Shown in pieces: positions 50,228 to 61,347 of a stretch of DNA of 64,000 nucleotides. The notes under the pieces were generated by a model. It did no database searches. It saw nothing but the letters and a program-made list of their open reading frames with translations, and was not told the origin of the DNA. Each line of letters begins with the position of its first letter. The stretch's first letter is position 1. The stretch spans positions 1-64,000 of the forward strand of contig NZ_VZPP01000017.1 in assembly GCF_008801475.1 (NCBI RefSeq), read 5' to 3'. The DNA is from Pseudomonas moorei (lineage in GTDB: Bacteria; Pseudomonadota; Gammaproteobacteria; Pseudomonadales; Pseudomonadaceae). Made by a program: the position numbers and the translations under genes.

Positions 50228-52195
50228 ATGGCCGGGCTAATTCCCCAGAGCTTCATTGACGACCTTCTGAACCGCACCGACATCGTCGATGTGGTCAGCT
50301 CTCGCCTGCAAATGAAAAAAGCCGGCAAGAACTACACAGCCTGCTGCCCGTTCCACAAAGAGAAAACCCCTTCGTTCAGCGTCAGTCCCGACAAGCAGTT
50401 CTATTACTGCTTCGGCTGCGGCGCTGGCGGCAATGCCCTGGGCTTCATCATGGACCACGACAACCTGGATTTCGTCCAGGCCGTCGAAGACCTGGCGAAG
50501 GCGGCCGGCATGGAAGTCCCACGGGAAGAAAGCGGCCGCGCGCACAAACCGCGCCAGCCGACCGATTCGCCGCTGTACCCGTTGCTCACCGCCGCGGCCG
50601 ACTTCTACCGTCAGGCCCTGAAGAGCCACCCTTCGCGCAAAGCTGCAGTGGATTACCTGAAAGGTCGTGGTCTGACCGGCGAAATCGCCCGCGACTTCGG
50701 CCTCGGTTTCGCGCCGCCCGGCTGGGACAACCTGTTCAAGCACTTGAGCAGCGATACTCTGCAGCAAAAGGCCATGATCGATGCCGGCCTGCTGATCGAG
50801 AACGCCGAAACCGGCAAACGCTACGATCGCTTCCGTGATCGCGTGATGTTCCCGATCCGCGACAGTCGCGGGCGCGTCATTGCCTTCGGTGGCCGGGTGC
50901 TGGGCGACGACAAGCCGAAATACCTGAACTCACCGGAAACCCCGGTATTCCATAAAGGCCAGGAACTCTACGGCCTGTATGAAGCGCGCAAGAACAACCG
51001 CAACCTCGACGAAATCATCGTCGTCGAGGGGTACATGGACGTCATCGCCCTCGCCCAACAAGGTCTGCGCAACGCTGTCGCCACTCTGGGTACCGCCACC
51101 AGCGAAGAACATCTCAAGCGACTGTTTCGCGTCGTGCCCAGCGTGTTGTTCTGCTTCGACGGCGACCAGGCCGGTCGCAACGCCGCGTGGCGCGCACTGG
51201 AAGCCACTCTGCCAAGCCTGCAGGATGGGCGACGGGCACGCTTCCTGTTCCTGCCCGAAGGCGAAGACCCCGACACACTGGTACGCTCCGAAGGCACTGA
51301 CGCCTTTCGCGCGCGAATCAACCAGCACGCCCAGCCACTGGCAGATTATTTCTTTCAACAGCTGACAGAAGAATCGGACCCGCGCTCCCTCGAAGGCAAG
51401 GCCCACATGGCCACCCTCGCAGCGCCGTTGATCGACAAGGTGCCGGGAGCCAACCTGCGCATTCTGATGCGCCAGCGCCTGACCGAAATCACCGGCCTGA
51501 GCAGCGAAACGGTCAGCCAACTGGCGCAAAGCGCGCCACAAGAGGCGCCGCCCGCTTACGACCCGGGCATTGATTACGACGCGATGCCCGATTACAGCGA
51601 CTATCATCAGCCGCAATCGCAAGAAATGTATGTGCCGCAACAGGAATGGACGCCCAAGAAATCCGGTGCCGGCGGCAAAAAATGGGACAAAAAACCCTGG
51701 GACAAGAACGGCAAGCGTGGCGGCGATCGCGATCAACCACGTGCCCCGCGGATCCCGGCCGCCGTCGAACCACCGACCCTTGCCGCCTTGCGTACGCTAC
51801 TGCATCACCCGCAACTGGCGGAAAAAGTCGAGGATGCCGGGCACTTTGCCGCCGAGGACCACACCAACACTCAACTGCTGGTGGCGTTGCTCGAAGCCGT
51901 GCAGAAGAATCCCAAGCTAAACTCATTTCAATTGATTGCACGTTGGCACGGCACGGAGCAAGGCCGTTTGCTCAAGGCCCTGGCGGAAAAGGAATGGCTG
52001 ATTGAAGGGGACAACCTTGAACAACAGTTTTTCGACACCATTACTAGCTTGTCAGCCCGCCAACGCGAGCGAAACCTGGAACAACTGCTCAGGAAAGCAC
52101 GTCAAAGTGAACTGAGCACAGAAGAGAAAAACCAACTGCGCGACCTATTAAGTCGCAATGTTTCCGCATCAAACCCGACCTCAACTGGCGCGTGA
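50228..52195 (+). CDS. dnaG: DNA primase
   Basis: DnaG lays RNA primers for replication. The 655-residue protein has a CHC2 zinc domain (C40, H43, C61, C64), the RNA polymerase core and a TOPRIM domain with VVEGYMDVIAL (E267) and FDGDQAGRNA. A flexible linker rich in Lys/Gly/Asp (about 480-505) precedes the C-terminal DnaB-binding domain. It is the middle gene of the locus, with 67 bases to rpoD. Confidence 0.97.
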   Translation: MAGLIPQSFIDDLLNRTDIVDVVSSRLQMKKAGKNYTACCPFHKEKTPSFSVSPDKQFYYCFGCGAGGNALGFIMDHDNLDFVQAVEDLAKAAGMEVPREESGRAHKPRQPTDSPLYPLLTAAADFYRQALKSHPSRKAAVDYLKGRGLTGEIARDFGLGFAPPGWDNLFKHLSSDTLQQKAMIDAGLLIENAETGKRYDRFRDRVMFPIRDSRGRVIAFGGRVLGDDKPKYLNSPETPVFHKGQELYGLYEARKNNRNLDEIIVVEGYMDVIALAQQGLRNAVATLGTATSEEHLKRLFRVVPSVLFCFDGDQAGRNAAWRALEATLPSLQDGRRARFLFLPEGEDPDTLVRSEGTDAFRARINQHAQPLADYFFQQLTEESDPRSLEGKAHMATLAAPLIDKVPGANLRILMRQRLTEITGLSSETVSQLAQSAPQEAPPAYDPGIDYDAMPDYSDYHQPQSQEMYVPQQEWTPKKSGAGGKKWDKKPWDKNGKRGGDRDQPRAPRIPAAVEPPTLAALRTLLHHPQLAEKVEDAGHFAAEDHTNTQLLVALLEAVQKNPKLNSFQLIARWHGTEQGRLLKALAEKEWLIEGDNLEQQFFDTITSLSARQRERNLEQLLRKARQSELSTEEKNQLRDLLSRNVSASNPTSTGA

Positions 52196-52209
52196 GGTCA
52201 TAGCTCAGG

Positions 52210-52215
52210 TATAAT
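52210..52215 (+). promoter_or_regulatory. -10 box of a promoter for rpoD
   Basis: A perfect TATAAT lies in the 67-base dnaG-rpoD gap, 48 bases before the rpoD start. A -35 at the usual distance is poor (no TTGACA-like hexamer), so this may be an activator-dependent or weak promoter that keeps rpoD supplied independently of dnaG. Confidence 0.5.
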
Positions 52216-52262
52216 CCTCGGCTTGTTTTTTGCCCGCCAAGACCTTCAGTGGATAGGGTGTT

Positions 52263-54110
<1,848 letters not shown>

Positions 54111-54114
54111 TCAC

Positions 54115-54142
54115 AAAACCCCCGGCCCTGGCCGGGGGTTTT
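54115..54142 (+). terminator. rpoD terminator
   Basis: A 12-bp stem (aaaacccccggc with gccgggggtttt) has a 4-base loop and a TTTT tail, just past the rpoD stop. It is a strong rho-independent terminator. Confidence 0.9.
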
Positions 54143-54233
54143 GCTTTCCACAGATTAAATCCCCCGTCCTCCCCCTTCCGCCGATTTGCCCGTCTACACT
54201 CGAAGCATTCCCCCGAGCCATAACGAGACCGTT

Positions 54234-57200
54234 ATGCCCAGACTGCCGACCGTGCTTTTTTTGCTGTCGCTGATGACCTGGACCGCAACGGCTGGCGCGC
54301 TGACTCTGAACGACGAAGAACGTAGCTGGCTTGCGGCCCACCCGAACTTGCGGCTGGGTGTCGATGCCTCGTGGCCTCCCTTTGAGTTTCGCGACGATCA
54401 GGGCCGATACCAGGGACTTGCGGCGGACTATATCGACCTGATCCGTCAGCGTTTGGCCGTTCATCTGACGCCTATCGAGCCGGTCAGCTGGACAGCCGTG
54501 CTGGAGCAAGCCAAACAAGGCAAGCTGGACCTGTTGCCGGGCATCATGTCGACCCCGGAACGCCAGAACTACCTGTCGTTCACGCGCCCCTATCTGGATT
54601 TCCCGATTGTCATCCTGGCGCATGTCGGTGGCGCCCAACCTCGCAAAATCCAGGACCTCTACGGGCTGAAAATCGCCGTGGTGGAAAACTACGCCCCCCA
54701 CGAACTGCTGCGCACCCACAATCCCGATTTGAACCTGGTGGCGATGCCCAATGTCAGCTCTGCACTGCAGGCGCTGGCCACCGATGAAGTGGACGCGGTG
54801 GTTGGCGACCTCGCCTCCAGTGTGTGGAGCCTGCGCCAGCTCAAGCTGGACGGGCTGTACGTCAGCGGCGAAACCCCTTATCGCTATCAATTGGCCATGG
54901 GCGTGCCCCGGGACAACAAGGTGCTGGTTGGCATCCTGGATAAGGTTCTGGCGGACGTGAGTCCTGCAGAAATCAGTGCCATCCAGGAGCATTGGGTAGG
55001 CAACGTCCTCGATCATCGAACTTTCTGGTCCGATCTACTGGTCTATGGCCTGCCGGGATTACTGCTGTTGATGATCGTGCTGGCCGTAGTGATCCGGATC
55101 AACCGCCGACTGAGCTCGGAGATCGCCCGCCGCGTCGATCTGGAACAGGAACTGCGCAGCAGCGAATACCACTACCGCGGGCTGGTGGAGAGCCTGTCGG
55201 CCATTGCCTGGGAAGCGCGGATGAGCGACTTCACCTACAGCTATGTGTCGCCCCACGCCGAAGCCTTGCTTGGCTATCCGCTGTCGCACTGGCTGATTCC
55301 GGGCTTCTGGCGCAACATCATTCACCCCGCCGACCTGACCCGCGCGCAGAACTTCTGTGATCACGAAGTGCTGGCCGGGCGCGATCACAGCCTCGATTAC
55401 CGGGTCATCACCGCCGATGGGCGCTGCCTGTGGGTGCGCGATATCGTCAGCCTGATCGAACATGGCCACGAACCAGTGATGCGCGGGTTGATGATCGACA
55501 TCAGCGAAGCCAAACGCACCGAAGAAGCCCTGCGCCTGTCGGAGCAGAAATTTGCCTCGGTCTTCCAGCAATGCCCCGACATTCTGGTCATCGCGCGCCT
55601 TTCCGACGGCTGCCTGCTCGAAGTCAACGAAGCGTTCGAAGAACAGATCGGCCTGCGTGCCGAGGACGTCATCGGCCAGACCGCCACCGACCTGAATATC
55701 TGGGGCATTCCCGGCGTCGGGCCGGGGCTGTTGCAGCGCTTGCAGGCTGGCAGCATCCGCAACCTGGAGATGCCCTTTCGTCGCAGCAATGGCCAGGTGT
55801 TTACCGGCCTGATTTCCGCCGAACCCTTCGACCTCGATACGACCCCGGCGCTGGTGGTGGTCGTGCGTGATATCACCCAGCTCAAGGAAACCCAGCAACA
55901 ACTGCAAACCTCCGAAGAGAAATTCGCCAAGGCGTTTCACGCCTCGCCGGACGGCTTGTTGCTGTCCCGGCAAAGTGACGGCCTGCTGATTGAGGTTAAC
56001 GAAGGGTTCAGCCGCATTACCGGGTTCAACAGCGCGATGTCGGTGGACCGTTCGGCACTGGACCTGGGTATCTGGGTCAACCTCAACGAGCGCAAGCAGA
56101 TGCTCGACCTGCTGCACCGCGACGGCTTTGTCCGCGACTTTAGCTGCCATATTCGCCGCAGCGACGGGCAGATTCGCCTCTGCGAAGTCTCCAGCCGTCC
56201 GCTGCCGATTGGCGATGAGGACTGCATGCTGACCATCGCCCGGGACATTACCGAGCGCCATCTGATGCAGGAGAAACTGCAACAAGCGGCGACGGTGTTC
56301 GAGAGCACTGCCGAAGGCGTACTGATCACCGATACCCAGCAGCACATCAGCGCCGTCAACCGCGCGTTTACCGAAATCACCGGCTACAGCGAAAGCGAAG
56401 CCCTGGGCCATACCCCGCGCCTGCTTGCCTCCGGCCTGCATGACAGCGCGTTCTACGCAGCCATGTGGCATCAATTGACCGCCGAAGGTCACTGGCAAGG
56501 CGAGATTTCCAACCGGCGCAAAAACGGCGAGCTCTACCCGAGCTGGCTGACCATCAGCGCCGTGCGCAACCGGGACAAGTTCATCACCCACTTCGTGGCG
56601 GTATTCGCTGACATTTCCAGCCTCAAACACGCCCAGGCCAAACTCGATTACCAGGCCCACCACGACCCGCTGACGGGTCTGCCAAACCGCACACTATTCG
56701 AAAGCCGCCTGCAGACCGCCCTCAATACCCAGAAGGAAAATGGCGGCCAGGGCGCGGTACTGTTCCTGGATCTGGACCGTTTCAAACACATCAACGACAG
56801 CCTCGGTCACCCGGTCGGCGACCTGCTGCTCAAAGGCATTGCCGTGCGCCTCAAGGAGCAACTGCGCGATATCGACACCGTGGCCCGCCTGGGCGGCGAT
56901 GAGTTCATCATCCTGTTACCTGGCCTGCAGCAAGCCAGCGACGCCGACAATATCGCCACCAAGCTGCTTAATTGCTTTACCGCCCCGTTCCAGGCCGGTG
57001 AGCACGAATTTTTCATCAGCGCCAGTATCGGCACCAGCCTCTATCCACAGGACGGCTGTGATGTCGCCACCTTGATCAAGAACGCCGACGCGGCGATGTA
57101 TCGCTCTAAAGCCAAGGGCCGTAACCGGGTCGAAAGCTATACCCGCGACCTCACCGCGCAAGCCAGTGAACGGGTGGCGCTGGAGCATGAATTGCGGCGC

Positions 57201-57980
57201 GCCATCGAGCGCAACGAGCTGCAGCTCTACTACCAACCGAAAATCAGCCTCGAAGACTATCGCCTGGTGGGGGCAGAAGCGCTGATTCGCTGGCGTCATC
57301 CGACCTTTGGCGACGTACCGCCAGAGCATTTCATTTCCCTGGCCGAAGAGAACGGCATGATCCTGCAGATCGGCGACTGGGTGCTTGAAACCGCCTGCCG
57401 GCAAATGCACGAATGGAACCTGACCTACGAAGGCCTCGGCCCGCTGTCCGTCAACCTGGCGGGCGCTCAGCTGCGCCAACCCAACCTCCTCGGCCGCATC
57501 GAACAACTGCTCAAGGACAACCGCCTCAAACCGGGATTCCTGCAGCTGGAAATCACCGAAAACTTCATCATGAGCCAGGCGGAAGAAGCGCTGGCGGTGC
57601 TGCATCAACTCAAGCATCTGGGCGTGCAACTGGCGATCGACGACTTCGGCACCGGCTACTCGTCACTGAGTTACCTCAAGCGCCTGCCCCTGGACATACT
57701 CAAAATCGACCAATCCTTCGTTCGCGGCTTGCCCGACGACCCACACGACGCCGCCATCGTGCGCGCCATCATCGCCCTCGGCCGCAGCATGCAATTCACC
57801 GTGATTGCCGAAGGCGTGGAGACTCATGCGCAGCAACGATTCCTGGCCGACGAAGGCTGCGAACAGATCCAGGGCTACATCGTCAGCCTGCCCCTGCCCC
57901 CCGACGAATTCGCCGCGACGTTTCTTCGTTCAACCGTTTCAGACTTTTCGGATAGCACAGCCGCGAAACCGTCGCTATAA
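54234..57980 (+). CDS. Membrane sensor with SBP3, PAS, GGDEF and EAL domains
   Basis: This 1248-residue cyclic-di-GMP enzyme has a signal peptide (1 to about 22), a periplasmic type 3 solute-binding domain (about 25-260), one transmembrane helix (about 273-295) and four PAS-type domains (about 310-800). GGDEF at 887-891 keeps the canonical residues and an I-site RDID at 878-881. The EAL domain follows (EAL at 1015-1017, with LEITEN, DDFGTGYSS and AEGVET). All key residues for both synthesis and hydrolysis look present, so either activity is possible. I chose the ATG at 54234 (MPRLPTVLFLL), which begins the signal peptide. The stop overlaps a -10 box for the tRNA. Confidence 0.93.
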   Translation: MPRLPTVLFLLSLMTWTATAGALTLNDEERSWLAAHPNLRLGVDASWPPFEFRDDQGRYQGLAADYIDLIRQRLAVHLTPIEPVSWTAVLEQAKQGKLDLLPGIMSTPERQNYLSFTRPYLDFPIVILAHVGGAQPRKIQDLYGLKIAVVENYAPHELLRTHNPDLNLVAMPNVSSALQALATDEVDAVVGDLASSVWSLRQLKLDGLYVSGETPYRYQLAMGVPRDNKVLVGILDKVLADVSPAEISAIQEHWVGNVLDHRTFWSDLLVYGLPGLLLLMIVLAVVIRINRRLSSEIARRVDLEQELRSSEYHYRGLVESLSAIAWEARMSDFTYSYVSPHAEALLGYPLSHWLIPGFWRNIIHPADLTRAQNFCDHEVLAGRDHSLDYRVITADGRCLWVRDIVSLIEHGHEPVMRGLMIDISEAKRTEEALRLSEQKFASVFQQCPDILVIARLSDGCLLEVNEAFEEQIGLRAEDVIGQTATDLNIWGIPGVGPGLLQRLQAGSIRNLEMPFRRSNGQVFTGLISAEPFDLDTTPALVVVVRDITQLKETQQQLQTSEEKFAKAFHASPDGLLLSRQSDGLLIEVNEGFSRITGFNSAMSVDRSALDLGIWVNLNERKQMLDLLHRDGFVRDFSCHIRRSDGQIRLCEVSSRPLPIGDEDCMLTIARDITERHLMQEKLQQAATVFESTAEGVLITDTQQHISAVNRAFTEITGYSESEALGHTPRLLASGLHDSAFYAAMWHQLTAEGHWQGEISNRRKNGELYPSWLTISAVRNRDKFITHFVAVFADISSLKHAQAKLDYQAHHDPLTGLPNRTLFESRLQTALNTQKENGGQGAVLFLDLDRFKHINDSLGHPVGDLLLKGIAVRLKEQLRDIDTVARLGGDEFIILLPGLQQASDADNIATKLLNCFTAPFQAGEHEFFISASIGTSLYPQDGCDVATLIKNADAAMYRSKAKGRNRVESYTRDLTAQASERVALEHELRRAIERNELQLYYQPKISLEDYRLVGAEALIRWRHPTFGDVPPEHFISLAEENGMILQIGDWVLETACRQMHEWNLTYEGLGPLSVNLAGAQLRQPNLLGRIEQLLKDNRLKPGFLQLEITENFIMSQAEEALAVLHQLKHLGVQLAIDDFGTGYSSLSYLKRLPLDILKIDQSFVRGLPDDPHDAAIVRAIIALGRSMQFTVIAEGVETHAQQRFLADEGCEQIQGYIVSLPLPPDEFAATFLRSTVSDFSDSTAAKPSL

Positions 57981-57981
57981 T
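57976..57981 (+). promoter_or_regulatory. -10 box of the tRNA promoter
   Basis: A perfect TATAAT overlaps the stop codon of the GGDEF-EAL gene (taa at 57978-57980), 14 bases before the tRNA, followed by a GC-rich discriminator. The -35 match is weak. Confidence 0.6.
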
Positions 57982-57995
57982 CCGCGGCCTACTGA

Positions 57996-58072
57996 GGGCC
58001 TATAGCTCAGTTGGTTAGAGCAGAGGACTCATAATCCTTTGGTCCACGGTTCAAGTCCGTGTGGGCCCACCA
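57996..58072 (+). tRNA. tRNA-Ile2 (anticodon CAT, to be read as AUA after lysidine)
   Basis: The 77-nt cloverleaf is complete with encoded CCA. The acceptor GGGCCTA pairs with TGGGCCC (one wobble), D-stem GCTC/GAGC, anticodon stem GAGGA/TCCTT, loop CTCATAA, T-stem CACGG/CCGTG with TTCAAGT loop. The CAT anticodon fits either elongator Met or Ile2. The variable loop and GGTTCAAGTCC arm resemble Ile2 more than Met, so TilS-modified Ile2 is favoured. Confidence 0.88.
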
Positions 58073-58078
58073 AACAAG

Positions 58079-58102
58079 AAAGCCGCGCAATGCGCGGCTT
58101 TT
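58079..58102 (+). terminator. tRNA terminator
   Basis: The stem aaagccgcgc/gcgcggcttt with a small AAT loop and TTTT tail follows 6 bases after the tRNA. It is almost identical to the hairpin at 58885-58910. Confidence 0.85.
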
Positions 58103-58153
58103 GCGTTTCTGAATGGCCTGAAGCAATAGAGCCATTTTTTAATTGCTTCACGA

Positions 58154-58180
58154 CCTTCGCGAGCAAGCTCGCCCCTACCA
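58154..58180. repeat. Single REP unit
   Basis: One REP head, CCTTCGCGAGCAAGCTCGCCCCTACCA, lies between the tRNA terminator and the 3' end of the M41-like gene. No inverted partner is visible nearby. Confidence 0.75.
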
Positions 58181-58195
58181 GGGATTTGCCGCGTT

Positions 58196-58816
58196 TCAAC
58201 GCACCGGCCCAATCCGCTCAAGCCTCTCGCCCGTCAACACCACTTCATACGTATCCGCAGGCCTTCCCCACTGCTCCACTAGAACCATACGATCCACCAC
58301 TGCAGCGCCCAACTCTGTAATGGTGTCTGCCAAAGCCTCAACCATTTCTTGAGCCCGCAGCCACAGGCGATCATTGATCGTTTTCAGTTCGGCCGCGATG
58401 CACTCGGATGATGTGAGGCCTGTATCGGGATAGGTGATGTTGCGCAGCAGGTGCCGCAGCTCACTGATTTTTGCGTCGTCCCGTTCCGCACCGAGCGCCC
58501 CTTTGAGGATGGCTGCCGCTTCCGACAGGTCGACACGTTTTGCGCCGACAGGTGCTGAAGGTAACGTCTGGGCCATCGCGCCTGCTAAAAGAATGATGAT
58601 CCGGGCTTCCAGGTAGGCCTTCATGGCGTCCATCGACGCAATGGGCTGCACCAGATTGATGGTTGCGCCCCCTTTGTGCCGCAGGTCCATGGTCACGGTC
58701 AGGGTGACCCCACCTGTTTCAAACCCCAATGAGCGGGCCACGACGTAGTGTCCCATTTCGTGATGGGCGATCCGCAATGCACGGTCCCGTACAGCGGCAT
58801 GCAATTTTGTCGTCAT
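58196..58816 (-). CDS. Stand-alone M41 (FtsH)-like metallopeptidase domain protein
   Basis: This 206-residue protein has no signal peptide or AAA+ domain. The HExxH motif is H19-E-M-G-H23 (RIAHHEMGHYVVAR). A LEARIIILLAGAMAQTL segment (70-86) and GALGAERDDAK (106-116, candidate third metal ligand D113 or D114) follow in the order seen in FtsH M41 domains (HEAGH, LLGGRAAE, GAxxD). I infer a zinc-binding soluble peptidase or derivative of unknown target. It is alone, convergent with the tRNA, and flanked by two nearly identical terminator hairpins. I do not recognise a named gene. Confidence 0.78.
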   Translation of the reverse strand: MTTKLHAAVRDRALRIAHHEMGHYVVARSLGFETGGVTLTVTMDLRHKGGATINLVQPIASMDAMKAYLEARIIILLAGAMAQTLPSAPVGAKRVDLSEAAAILKGALGAERDDAKISELRHLLRNITYPDTGLTSSECIAAELKTINDRLWLRAQEMVEALADTITELGAAVVDRMVLVEQWGRPADTYEVVLTGERLERIGPVR

Positions 58817-58884
58817 GTCCTTCGCCTCGCACTCTCGACTGCATCAATCCTAGTCGATCTCCACAGTCGCTCTTTCGCCCAGAA

Positions 58885-58910
58885 AAAAGCCGCGCAATGG
58901 CGCGGCTTTT
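58885..58910. terminator. Terminator hairpin between the M41-like gene and gcd
   Basis: An 11-bp stem (aaaagccgcgc with gcgcggctttt) and an AATG loop lie just past the gcd stop on the minus strand, upstream of the M41-like gene. It differs from the tRNA terminator by essentially one extra base. Confidence 0.85.
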
Positions 58911-58929
58911 CCGAGTCAAACGTCAGCCC

Positions 58930-61284
58930 TTATTTGGGCAACGCATACGCAATCACGTAGTCCCCACGGTCCGTCGACTGACGTGCACCGCCTACGGTGA
59001 GCAGGATGTACTGCTTGCCGGTTTTCGGCGAAACGTAAGTCATCGGCCCGGACTGACTGCCCACTGGCAGACGCGACTTCCAGATCTCGTTGCCGTTGCC
59101 GGTATCGAAGGCGCGCAGGTAGAAGTCCTGGGTGCCGGCGAAGAACAGCAGGCCGGACTGGGTCGCCAGCGAAGCGCCGAGGGTCGGCATGCCGATCGGG
59201 ATCGGCAGGTGCATGCGGATGCCCAGCGGGCCGGTGTCTTGCACGGTGCCGACCGGGACTTGCCACATCAGTTTGTGGGTCTTGAGGTCGATGGCGGACA
59301 TGGTGCCGAACGGTGGCTTCTGGCACGGAATACCGGCCGCCGAGAGGAAGCGTTCGCGCATGGCGCCGAATGGCGTGCCTTCCTGCGGCACGACGCCCAT
59401 TTCGATGCCGCTGGCCCCGGCGCCGATCTTGTCGCGCGGGATCATGTAGTTGGCCAGGCCCAGGCGCATGTCATTGACGAACATGTAGTTGGTGTTCGGA
59501 TCCACCGAGACGCTGCCCCAGTTCATGCCGCCCAACGAGCCCGGGAATTGCAGGGCGCGGTCCATACCCGGCGGGGTGTAGACGCCTTCGTGGCGCATGC
59601 CCTTGAACTGGATGCGGCACATCAACTGGTCGAACGGCGTGGCGCCCCACATGTCGGATTCGGTGAGCGTCTTGTTGCCGATCGAAGGCATGTCCACCGA
59701 GAACGGCTGGGTCGGCGAGTAGCGTTCGCCAGGCACATGCCCCTGTGGAACGGGACGTTCTTCAACGCGTGAAATCGGCACGCCGGTTGCGCGGTTGAGC
59801 AGGAAGATCTCGCCCTGTTTGGTGACTTGCGCCAGGGCCGGCTGCAGGCCGCCCTTGTCGTCCGGCACGTCGTACAGCAGCGGTTGTGCCGGCAGGTCGA
59901 AGTCCCACAGATCATGGTGAGTGGTCTGGAAGTGCCAGCGCACCTGGCCGGTTTTCACGTCGACGGCGACGATGGAGGAGTTCCACTTGTCGTCGAACTC
60001 GGTGCGCTGACCGCCGAAGAAGTCAGGGGTGGCGTTGCCGGTGGGCAAGTACACCAGACCGAGTTTGGCGTCGTAGGACATGGCCGACCACACGTTCGGC
60101 GTGCCACGGGTATACGTCTCACCTGCTGGTGGGCGCTTGGTGGTGTTCGGATTACCCGGATCCCACGCCCACACCAGTTCGCCGCTGCGCACGTCGTAGG
60201 CACGGACCACGCCTGGCGGCTCGCCGGTGGAATAGTTGTCGGCCACGCGGCCACCGACGATCACCACGTCTCCGGCGACCAATGGCGTCGAAGTCTGCTG
60301 GTAGTAACCGGGCTTCACTTCACCCATGTCGGTTTTCAGGTCGACCGTGCCTTTGTTGCCAAACTCTTCGCATGGCTTGCCGGTTTCGGCATTGATGGCG
60401 ATCAAGCGCGCATCGCCGGTCGGCAGGAACAGACGTTTCGTGCAGGCCGTTGGCTGAGCACCTGCAGGTGCCGGGGCTTCGGAATAGCCCAAACCGCGGC
60501 AACGCTGCCAGTTCGGCGCGGAGCCTTGCGGGTCGAACTTCCAGCGCTGGGCGCCGGTGTCGGCATCCAGGGCGAAGACTTTGCCGTAGGCAGTGCAGGT
60601 GTAGACCGTGTCACCGATTTGCAGCGGGGTGTTCTGGTCTTCGGCACCGGCACCGGTGCTTTGCGGGATGTCGCCGGTACGGAAGGTCCAGGCTACCTGC
60701 AACTTGTCGATGTTGCCCTTGTTGATCTGGTCCAGCGCGGCAAAGCGGTTGCCCGCGGTGGTGTTGCCCCAGTGCGCCCAGTCTTTCTGCTCGGTGCCCG
60801 GTGCGACCGGCGTGACGGCAGGTTCGGTGGTGGCCTTGACCACATGGGTCGGCACGAACATGTAGGCCATGGTGGCGACGACACCGACGGCCAGAATACC
60901 GGCCAGGCCATAGGCGCCACGCCCTGCGGACGCGCCCGAGGCACGCACCAGCGTCGGATAGAACAGTGCCACGACCAGGCCGATCACGGCAAAGGTCAGC
61001 ACGCGCGAGACCAGCGGCCAATATTCGAAGCCGGCATCCCATACCGCCCAGATCGCGGTCAGTATCAGCGCCAGACCATACAGCCAGGCGCCAGCCGGTT
61101 TACGGCGGGCAATCATCAGCCCGGAGACCAGCATCGCCAGGCCCATCAGCAGGAAATACCAGCTGCCACCGAGTGAAATCAGGTAGCCACCGCCCCCCGC
61201 CAGGCCGAGCCCGATCAGTGCAATCAGGACACCCAGTCCCGCCAGCAACCATTTGCTGCCGGCGGCAGCCCCAGAAGTATTCAT
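58930..61284 (-). CDS. gcd: Membrane-bound PQQ-dependent glucose dehydrogenase
   Basis: Gcd oxidises glucose to gluconate in the periplasm, passing electrons to ubiquinone. The 784-residue protein has about five N-terminal transmembrane helices (about 10-130), then an eight-bladed PQQ propeller with WAHWGNTTAGNRFAALDQIN, the WTFRTGD motif, DLWDFDLPAQPLLYDV and repeated tryptophan-docking motifs. I chose the ATG at 61284; an ATG 6 codons upstream (61302) is possible. Gluconate export by this enzyme solubilises phosphate in pseudomonads. A promoter lies just upstream. Confidence 0.94.
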   Translation of the reverse strand: MNTSGAAAGSKWLLAGLGVLIALIGLGLAGGGGYLISLGGSWYFLLMGLAMLVSGLMIARRKPAGAWLYGLALILTAIWAVWDAGFEYWPLVSRVLTFAVIGLVVALFYPTLVRASGASAGRGAYGLAGILAVGVVATMAYMFVPTHVVKATTEPAVTPVAPGTEQKDWAHWGNTTAGNRFAALDQINKGNIDKLQVAWTFRTGDIPQSTGAGAEDQNTPLQIGDTVYTCTAYGKVFALDADTGAQRWKFDPQGSAPNWQRCRGLGYSEAPAPAGAQPTACTKRLFLPTGDARLIAINAETGKPCEEFGNKGTVDLKTDMGEVKPGYYQQTSTPLVAGDVVIVGGRVADNYSTGEPPGVVRAYDVRSGELVWAWDPGNPNTTKRPPAGETYTRGTPNVWSAMSYDAKLGLVYLPTGNATPDFFGGQRTEFDDKWNSSIVAVDVKTGQVRWHFQTTHHDLWDFDLPAQPLLYDVPDDKGGLQPALAQVTKQGEIFLLNRATGVPISRVEERPVPQGHVPGERYSPTQPFSVDMPSIGNKTLTESDMWGATPFDQLMCRIQFKGMRHEGVYTPPGMDRALQFPGSLGGMNWGSVSVDPNTNYMFVNDMRLGLANYMIPRDKIGAGASGIEMGVVPQEGTPFGAMRERFLSAAGIPCQKPPFGTMSAIDLKTHKLMWQVPVGTVQDTGPLGIRMHLPIPIGMPTLGASLATQSGLLFFAGTQDFYLRAFDTGNGNEIWKSRLPVGSQSGPMTYVSPKTGKQYILLTVGGARQSTDRGDYVIAYALPK

Positions 61285-61318
61285 GTCGGAAATTATCCCC
61301 ATTTGTGACAAGCGCGGA

Positions 61319-61347
61319 ATAATGTACTACCTAGTTACTTATGGCAA
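61319..61347 (-). promoter_or_regulatory. gcd promoter
   Basis: On the minus strand TTGCCA (61342-61347) and CATTAT (61319-61324) are separated by exactly 17 bases, 35 bases before the chosen gcd start. Confidence 0.55.

Noticed and set aside
57996..58072. tRNA as attachment site of an integrated element
   Set aside because: No second copy of the tRNA 3' end and no integrase are seen downstream. The duplicated terminator hairpin, not the tRNA, brackets the M41-like gene.
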